From NCBI GenBank assembly GCA_030533445.1, contig CM060071.1, forward strand, positions 1,116,001-1,180,000: a stretch of 64,000 nt of DNA, given 5' to 3'. Position numbers and translations under genes: made by a program. Shown one piece after another: positions 57,220-64,000 of the stretch; the stretch's first letter is position 1; each line of letters opens with the position of its first letter. The notes under the pieces are model-generated. The model saw only the letters and a list, made by a program, of their open reading frames with translations. It searched no databases and was not told the DNA's origin. The DNA is from Cyprinodon diabolis. Its lineage: Eukaryota; Chordata; Actinopteri; Cyprinodontiformes; Cyprinodontidae.

Positions 57220-58159
57220 TAGGGCTGGGCGATATAGAAAAAAAGCTTATCGATAAAAAAAAATGCATATTGATCGATATCGATAATTATTGAAAAGATT
57301 TGAAACCATATTTTATGTGCAGCTCTGCCTGGACTTTTTATGATATTGCTAAATGATTTAATTTTAATAAAGAACACAAACACAGACTTCCAATTAAATA
57401 TTTATTTAACCAACTTTTTTAACCATAACAGAATTGTTTTAAAGAAAAATAACTTAAAATACCTGAGTTATGTAATTAAATACTGACAAAGAATAAACTA
57501 AAGTGACCAAAATAAATATAACAAATAAACCTGGTTCAGCTTAGTTTCCTGCTTTAACCTGAGTTATTACTTTGAAGTTTCTGGCACCTCAGCATTTTTC
57601 TCTCAATTGTTAGAACTACGTGGGAAACTGCCCAGAACTTTATATATATATTTTCCCGAAATTCCCGAAGATTCCTCGGAGGAGAGCCGCGGCGGGGCCT
57701 ACACAGCTCGTACTCCCAGCGGGTGTGTGCGGCTGAGATGATAAAAAAAAAAAAAAGTTGGTTGTGTTATCAGAATTGGTTTTCACTGGTTCCCGACACA
57801 TTTTACAGATGACTGTGGTTTGTTTTTTGTCCGACTTGCCATAACCGAAATACTGCCAGACTGCCGAACTACAAAAACCTTCTTTGGAACAATTTCCTCC
57901 GCCTCTCCTTGCTGCGACATCTGCATGTGCTCTGTTTTGTGGTTTGAGAGGGCGGTGCTTTGTGACGCCATGCCTGGGTCCGCGATTGCGATTGGTTAGG
58001 AGGAAGTAGTGACTAGCATAAACCTACATGCTAGGCTACAATGAGAAGGAAGGAAAACTGCGTTTCTTTATCGAACTTTTATCGAGCCTATTTTTTTCTA
58101 TTGCCCCACACGTCTATCGATCGATATATATATCGTTATTGAGTTATCGCCCAGCCCTA
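57220..58159 (-). mobile_element. hAT-type non-autonomous transposon with BED-finger relic
   Basis: Perfect 15-bp terminal repeats TAGGGCTGGGCGATA are flanked by the 8-bp duplication ATATACGG (57212-57219 and 58160-58167); 8 bp is the hAT hallmark. Subterminal ATCGAT-rich sequence mirrors at both ends. On minus at about 57780-57872 one frame reads SSAVWQYFGYG ... VICKMC, the Trp/Phe and CxxC half of a BED zinc finger as found at the N-terminus of hAT transposases. The catalytic domain is absent, so it moved with help from a full-length relative. Confidence 0.85.
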
Positions 58160-58167
58160 ATATACGG

Positions 58168-58702
58168 TATTTAATTTTTTTTGTTTTTATCTATAATCTA
58201 TTAATCTACAGTATCTCAGCTGCGCTCCACACCCAAAAATTACCTCACACCTTACAACAGCAACCTGCTCTGGTCTTGTCACGGCTTCTCATAGTTGGGG
58301 CACCTGAGCAACATGTTTGATACGATTACCCTTCTGTTATGCCCCCAGAGCTCCTTCTCAATCCTGTAAAAATGCAAATCATGTTAATGTCACATCAAAA
58401 AATATTCTCAATCATTCCCAACTTCACCACACACATTCTACCTCACATGCATTCCACATTTAGGACAGAAAGACAGACAGACATTGGCCACATAAAGTTT
58501 GTTTAATCCATCAGTATCAATTTAGACTTATCTTCACAGAGGAAATTTCCCAATTTAAACAAAAAACATAATCTTTTCACCAGTCCGGTCTTAAGACCTC
58601 TGCACCAGTGCTTTTCAGCCTCATTTTAGGATCCTTGTTAAACTATATGTGCACATTTATGGAAACCCAAGATTTGCTCACGTTAGACACCAAAATAAGT
58701 TT
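58168..58702. other. ERV-2 interior, unassigned
   Basis: No readable frame between the hAT element and the protease remnant. Confidence 0.4.
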
Positions 58703-58972
58703 TCACACCCAATTATTTTTAATTCTAAGCGTCCCCCAAAAATGACATGTTTGAATTTTCAAATATGAGAACACCACTAAGGGGTTCTGAAAAAGTGGTA
58801 TGTTTTGTTTTTCTCCTGAAATTCCCATTACCTCTGTAGTTTTTTGAGAGGTGGGCACATAAAGATTCAGGGTGCTGTATCTGGCCCCTGTATCAACCAT
58901 AAAAGGACAGTTATTGTCCTTAATCACAATATCTATCACTGCTGCTGGAAATTTCTCAAAAACTACCTCCAT
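58703..58972 (-). pseudogene. ERV-2 protease fragment
   Basis: An 89-codon minus frame contains PFMVDTGARYSTLN (active-site DTGA at about 58881-58898) and VMGISGEKQNIPLFQNP, aligning in order with the ERV-1 protease (IDTGAAYS; VGFSGKTQIIPM). The C-terminal GRD helix is lost. This fixes the orientation of ERV-2. Confidence 0.8.
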
Positions 58973-60811
58973 AACTACACAACTAGTGGGATCCCGGCCT
59001 CCCTAGTATTGCTGCATTTACTTCCTTTCTCTAATTTTTACTGAACCTGCACTTCCATATTCTTTGCCCATTTCTCCCCTTCTCTATCAAACTCACCCTC
59101 CATTTAATCTATCGCTGTCTGCCTCTCTTCTTTTTATCCACTGAACTCAACCGTCCTAATTTATCTATTTGATGTAACCCACTCTATTTTGAACAGTTGA
59201 CTGAGTAAAGATCCATTTAATTCACCTTAGAGTATCCTCAGTGATCAGTGTTTAATTTATATTCACTTTGCTACAGTTTGAAAACTTAGCTTGTGTGGTC
59301 TAACATTTTCAAATATAAGCTCCTGAATCAGTCACTCTAAATGCAGATTACAATACCATTCTAGTGTAGTAATTGGTAGATGTCTTTAAGGTAAAAACTG
59401 CTTCTAGACTCCTGGGCCCTGCCTCTGCTGTGATCGGCCCTGTGTGCACTCAGTCTCTCTGTGTCTTCTTTTTCTTTTCTCTCCTGCCTCTAAGTGAAGG
59501 GCTGCTCTGTCGATCCACCTTCTGGAGCTCAATGTTGGGCCGGGGTTTACAGCACTGAAAATATACTAATTGATCTTCTTACCTTTAAAATGTTAATTTC
59601 AAGACATCGTAAATTGTAAATATATCAACCTCTTATATTTTAAGCTTTCCTTTCCAAGGTTCACCTCCAAAAATCACAGAAACATCGACATTTTCATAAC
59701 AATAGGAACGAAAGACAACCAAACCCAAACACTTTCTAATAGAAATGATCTAGACCAGATCATATTTCTTGATAATCTGTTTATACTGACACATAATAGG
59801 ACAACTATTTTACACCCCAAGACAGACATTGAATAAACAGCATACAACAGACAGACACAGAATATAAATCACACCTTTTGCTAACACTGTGTATATAATT
59901 TGACCTCGACGTCTAACGTGAGATCCCTTGGTGCTTTAAACTTTTTACCTATAAGCTACAATGAGCCGCTTTTCTGCTAAGGAAGTTCGTCCGTCAAAGA
60001 AATACGTCCGTCAGTGAAAGAAAATGAAAAGAAATTTAGAGAAAAGAAAAAAGATTTATATATAGTTCCGCCTAGTTCACTCCACCAACTCTGGAATTAG
60101 ACAACAAGTTGCCTAATTCGGGCTTCGGCCTAATATGTTTTATGGGGTTCCATTTTATCGTCTCTCTCTTTCTTTTATAAGAGAAGAGAAGGAAAGAGAA
60201 AAAGCCCCCAAAGGTCCGTTTCACCTGACCCCCTCTACTTTGTCTTCAGTCTCGGTTTTTCGTAAATGTCCTTTTATGGGAGCATACTGGCAAACTCTAG
60301 CCAGCTATGTGACTGGTATCTGTCGGTGCGTCTGTTTTCAGAAGTGCATCTTTCGTGTCTGCAGGCAGACCGGAATAAAATCACCGTCCCGTTCTGCATG
60401 CAGAAACCGTTGGCTCTCCAACCAACTTTATCCTAGTGGGCAGTATAATTTTTGAAGGTGTTTGCGCAGGGTTCCTTCAGTCGGATTTCAACCTCTACCC
60501 ACAGCAGAATGCATGACTTTCTCTCTCTCTCTCTCTTTTTTTTTTTATGTGTACACGTTCGCAATGTAAAAAAAAAACAACAAAAACAAAAACCGCAAAA
60601 ACAAAAAACTAAAATCACTCTGAGCAATTTCTCTGTCCTCTTTTGCATAAAAAGCTTCAGCTCACTTCAGAAAATCACAACACAGCCAAAGTGTTTTAAC
60701 ATTAAAAACACTGGAGATATTTTGTAATAAGGAATCTCCTCACCTTATCAGTGTTTCGGCCGCAGGCTGTGGAGCTTTTTCCATCGGTGGCTGTGTTGTT
60801 TTGCTTCCAGG
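58973..60811 (-). pseudogene. ERV-2 gag region and leader, decayed
   Basis: By position this is gag plus leader. No capsid or zinc-knuckle motif was found. In viral sense a strong hairpin lies at 60094-60119 (see findings). CT and A-rich low-complexity tracts are at 60521-60548 and 60570-60610. Confidence 0.4.
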
Positions 60812-60829
60812 TCATGGGCAGAAACACCA
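60812..60829 (-). promoter_or_regulatory. ERV-2 primer-binding-site candidate
   Basis: On minus TGGTGTTTCTGCCCATGA lies three bases downstream of the 5' LTR end (...AACA, AAT, TGG). The spacing is right for a primer site. I could not match it to a tRNA with confidence. Confidence 0.6.
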
Positions 60830-60832
60830 ATT

Positions 60833-61278
60833 TGTTAAAATGAGGAGGATTTGTCCCTTGGAAGTAAAGGCTGTAGCGCCCCGGGGCCTCCTCACCGGTT
60901 CTTTCCTTGGAGCAAGTTATTTACTACTCTTAACTCAAACTGGGTAAAACCATATAAAAAAGGACTATAAAAAGAGGAGTAAAAAAGTAACAGAGTTTAT
61001 TCCAGATCAGGTCGTTACAGGACAGAGAAAAATGCTTAGAGCTATCCACAGCTGTGGTCTCAAAAATCACGTCCGCAAGCGTCCGGCAAAGTTTGAGCCC
61101 GAACAACGTCATCTCCTGCTTCTTATACCTTCTGAGTCTGTGTTGCATCATGTGGATGCTTATCTATCTGTATCAGAAACTGACACGCCATCCATGTCTT
61201 GAACTCCATGCAGGTTGCCTCTCTGTCTCAGGGTTACAGATACAGCAGCTCTCCTATCAGACCGGCTCCAAGATGTGT
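60833..61278 (-). repeat. ERV-2 5' LTR, cut by microsatellite
   Basis: It matches the 3' LTR from TGTTAAAATGAGG through CAAGATGTG and includes about 150 bp (61079-61230) absent from the left copy. The AATAAA signal is at 60996-61001. The last 100 or so bases expected before the LTR edge are replaced by TTC repeats. Confidence 0.88.
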
Positions 61279-62405
61279 TGTTCTTCTTTCTTCTTCTTCT
61301 TCTTCTTCTTCTTCTTCTTCTTCTTCTTCTTCTTCTTCTCTCTTCTTCTTCTTCTTCTTCTGCTTCTTCTTCTTCTTCTTCTTCTTCTTCTTCTTCTTCT
61401 TCTTCTTCTTCTTCTTCTTTCTTCTTCTTCTTCTTCTTCTTCTTCTTCTTCTTCTTCTTCTTCTTCTTCTTCTTCTTCTTCTTCTCTTCTTCTTCTTCTT
61501 CTTCTTCTCTTCTTCTTCTTCTTCCTTCTTCTTCTTCTTCTTCTTCTCTTCTTCGTCTTCTTCTTCTTCTTCTTCTTCTTCTTCTTCTTCTTCTTCTTCT
61601 TCTTCTTCTTCTTCTTCTTCTTCTTCGTCTTCTTCTTCTTCTTCTTCTTCTTCTTCTTCTTCTTCTTCTTCTTCTTCTTCTTCTTCTTCTTCTTCTTCTT
61701 CTTCTTCTTCTTCTTCTTCTTCTTCTTCTTCTTTCTTCTTCTTCTTCTTCTTCTTTCTTCTTCTTCTTCTTCTTCTTCTTCTTCTTCTTCTTCTTCTTCT
61801 TCTTCTTCTTCTTCTTCTTCTTCTTCTTCTTCTTCTTCTTCTTCTTCTTCTTCTTCTTCTTCTTCTTCTTCTTCTTCTTCTTCTTCTTCTTCTTCTTCTT
61901 CTTCTTCTTCTTCTTCTTCTTCTTCTCTTCTTCTTCTTCTTCTTCTTCTTCTTCTTCTTCTTCTTCTTCTTCTTCTTCTTCTTCTTTCTTCTTCTTCTTC
62001 TTCTTCTTCTTCTTCTTCTTCTTCTTCTTCTTCTTCTTCTCTTCTTCTTCTTCTTCTTCTTCTTCTTCTTCTTCTTCTTCTTCTTCTTCTTCTTCTTCTT
62101 CTTCTTCTTCTTCTTCTTCTTCTTCTTCTTCTTCTTCTTCTTCTTCTTCTTCTTCTTCTTCTTCTTCTTCTTCTTCTTCTTCTTCTTCTTCTTCTTCTTC
62201 TTCTTCTTCTTCTTCTTCTTCTTCTTCTTCTTCTTCTTCTTCTTCTTCTTCTTCTTCTTCTTCTTCTTCTTCTTCTTCTTCTTCTTCTTCTTCTTCTTCT
62301 TCTTCCTTCTTCTTCTTCTTCGTCTTCTTCTTCTTCTTCTTCTTCTTCTTCTTCTTCTTCTTCTTCTTCTTCTTCTTCTTCTTCTTCTTCTTCGTCTTCT
62401 TCTTT
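61279..62405. repeat. Giant (TTC)n microsatellite
   Basis: About 1.1 kb of TTC triplets with rare interruptions (CTCTTC, TGC, TTTC, CTTCG). All open frames here (Ser, Leu or Phe runs) are artefacts. The plus strand is pure pyrimidine over long runs. Confidence 0.98.
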
Positions 62406-62529
62406 TTTACTGGCGACTTGTAACCAAATGGAGCATTATCGCCACCTACTTGATCTTATTTATGTTTCCTTAAATCCTTAGGTTTAGTCCAGTTTGTTGA
62501 AGATAAGATGACATGATTTTAAGTACTGT
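62406..62529. other. Unassigned spacer
   Basis: Probably the 3' UTR of the minus-strand LINE fragment to its right; nothing else seen. Confidence 0.35.
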
Positions 62530-62940
62530 CTTTCTGGATTTATTTGAGAAGATATTTTAATGTCCAGTTGTTGATTCCTTCATGTTCCATTCTTTTCCTT
62601 AAATCTATTCTTATACTTGCATATTTAATACACTCAAACAGCACATGTTCTACTGTTTCTGGTTGACTACACATGTCACATTTTCCTGTTGGATGCTTCC
62701 CAATAACAGGCAGTGATGCATTTAGCCTCGTGTGACCTAACCTAAATTCTACTAAACATCCCCTGTTCTCTCCTGCTCTTCCCCAGAGGCTCTTCTTCTC
62801 CCACTTTTTGCTGTATCCTATATAAATGTCTTCCTTTATTTCATTGTCCCATAATTTTTGCCACTGTACCTTAATTTTGCTTTGTATGTACGATTTGATT
62901 TCTGTTTTGCTAATTGGTACTTTTACTTCTACCTCAGTAA
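62530..62940 (-). pseudogene. LINE C-terminal fragment, I/Nimbus-like
   Basis: Minus frame: WQKLWDNEIKEDIYIGYS, LVEFRLGHTRLNASL, then a zinc-knuckle-like CDMCSQPETVEHVLFEC, then IRIDLRKRME. A GHTRLN block followed by a Cys-rich ETVEHVLFEC block is the tail found after RNase H in I-type LINEs. It is a fragment only; the clade is inferred. Confidence 0.65.
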
Positions 62941-64000
62941 TCCCTCGTTCATCACCCAGGCCGAAGTCACCGAGGTGGTCAAAAAACTCCACGGTGGCAA
63001 GGCTTCGGGGGTGGACGAGATCCGTCCTGAGTATCTTAGAGCTCTGGATGTTGTCGGGCTGTCATGGTTGACACGTCTCTTCAACATCGCGTGGAGGTCG
63101 GGGACAGTACCCCTGGATTGGCAGACTGGGGTGGTGGTTCCCCTCCACAAGAAGGGGGACCGGAGGGTGTGTTTCAATTATCGGGGAATCACACTTCTCA
63201 GCCTCCCCGGAAAGGCCTATGCCAGGGTGCTGGAGAGGAGAGTCCGGCTGATTGTCGAACCTCGGCTGCAGGAGGAGCAGTGTGATTTTCGTCCTGGCCG
63301 TGGAACAGTGGACCAGCTCTACACCCTCTGCAGGGTGCTTGAGGGTTCATGGGAATTTTGCCCAACCAGTCCACATGTGTTTTGTGGACTTGGAGAAGGC
63401 ATTCGACCGTGTCCCTCGTACTGCCCTGTGGGGGGTGCTCCAGGAGTATGGAGTCGGGGGCCCTTTATTAGGGGCCATCCGTTCTCTGTACAAGCGGAGC
63501 AGGAGTCTGGTTCGCATTGCCGGCACTAAGTCGGACCTGTTCCCAGTGCATGTTGGACTCCGACAGGGCTGCCCTCTGTCACCGGTCCTGTTCATAACTT
63601 TTATGGACAGGATTTCTAGCGCAGCCAAGGACTGGAGGGGGTCTGGTTTGGGGAACAGCAGATCTCGTCCCTGCTTTTTGCGGATGACGTAGTTCTTGCT
63701 GGCTCCCTCCTGCCAAGACCTACAGCGTGCGCTGGGGCGGTTCGCAGCCGAGTGTGAAGCGGCCGGGATGAGAATCAGCTCCTCCAAGTCCGAGGCCATG
63801 GTTCTCGAACGGAAAAAGGTGGCTTGTCCCCTTCAGGTTGGAGGAGAGTCCCTGCCTCAAGTGGAGGAGTTCAAGTATCTTGGGGTCCTGTTCACGAGTG
63901 AGGGAAGAATGGAGCGGGAGATCGATAGACGGATCGGTGCGGCTGCTGCAATAATGCGGACGCTGCACCGGTCTGTTGTGGTTAAGAGGGAGCTGAGCGA
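62941..64000 (+). pseudogene. RTE-type (Rex3-like) LINE reverse transcriptase, runs off the window
   Basis: 5'-truncated RT: VVKKLHGGKASGVDEIRPEY, TGVVVPLHKKGDRR, YRGITLLSLPGKAYARVL, CDFRPGRGTVDQLY. A one-base gain in a T-run near 63357 shifts the frame; it then reads HMCFVDLEKAFDRVPR (first Asp) and VHVGLRQGCPLSPVLF. Near 63650 the frame shifts again, to SLLFADDVV (FADD intact). Past it the frame reads GRFAAECEAAGMRISSSKSE and YLGVLFTSEGRMEREIDRR to the window end. The RTE call is from motif resemblance. Confidence 0.8.

Larger units (their letters stand above)
51903..61278 (-). mobile_element. ERV-2: decayed minus-strand retrovirus-like element
   Basis: Matching LTRs (51903-52338 and 60833-about 61278), a minus-strand polypurine tract at the left LTR, a TGG primer-site motif at the right LTR and a DTGA protease define an LTR provirus. 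It is interrupted by an hAT-type element at 57220-58159 and no other coding region survives in readable form. The right LTR is cut short by the TTC microsatellite. Confidence 0.85.

Noticed and set aside
61054..62481. Very long plus-strand frames of Ser, Leu and Phe runs
   Set aside because: They are translations of the TTC microsatellite in three frames, not genes.

Overview
This window is teleost fish nuclear DNA made almost entirely of transposable elements. No host gene, rRNA or CRISPR array could be supported. The fish origin is inferred from the mix of element families: L2/Maui-type, L1-type, RTE/Rex3-like and CR1/Rex1-like LINEs, chromodomain-bearing Ty3/gypsy (sushi-like) elements, Tc1-like and hAT-like DNA transposons, and gamma/epsilon-type endogenous retroviruses with a tRNA-Arg primer site. 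No species is claimed.

Layout. (1) 0.4-26.6 kb is a deep nest. A plus-strand L1 fragment (1404-1503 and 25985-26640) is split by Gypsy-1 (1504-25984, plus). Gypsy-1 is split inside its reverse transcriptase gene by an L2 LINE (3060-22676, minus). The L2 is split between its endonuclease and reverse transcriptase by a 16-kb endogenous retrovirus, ERV-1 (5527-21699, minus). The ERV-1 leader itself holds a 2-kb non-coding repeat. (2) 26.6-37 kb holds a tRNA-like segment, a 265-bp inverted-repeat transposon, two broken Tc1-like transposons, an L1 3' end, a second copy of the non-coding repeat, and a long stretch of degenerate tandem repeats (33.6-35.5 kb). (3) 36.6-43.2 kb is a plus-strand L2 3' end split by a nearly full-length minus-strand L1 with an 18-bp target duplication. 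(4) 43.2-48.7 kb holds small repeats and a decayed second gypsy element (Gypsy-2). (5) 51.4-61.3 kb has a solo LTR and a second retrovirus-like element, ERV-2 (minus), split by an hAT-type element. (6) 61.3-62.4 kb is a 1.1-kb TTC microsatellite. (7) 62.5-64 kb joins a LINE RNase-H-type tail (minus) to an RTE-like reverse transcriptase (plus) that runs off the window.

ERV-1 is the most interesting unit. Read on the minus strand it has a 5' LTR, a tRNA-Arg primer site, a leader with a 12-bp palindrome followed by four covarying hairpins that share A-G-N-R-A loops, gag (myristoylation signal, PPPY, CCHC knuckle), an in-frame UAG between gag and pro, pol, a gamma-type env (CxxC, furin site, CX6CC), and an intact 283-codon ORF between env and the polypurine tract. 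That ORF ends in a basic-region/leucine-zipper-like segment. Gag, pro-pol and env are all broken by stops or frameshifts, while the bZIP-like ORF is open throughout.

All of this was read by eye. Element boundaries given as approximate are uncertain by tens of bases, and family names rest on recognised motifs, not on database searches.
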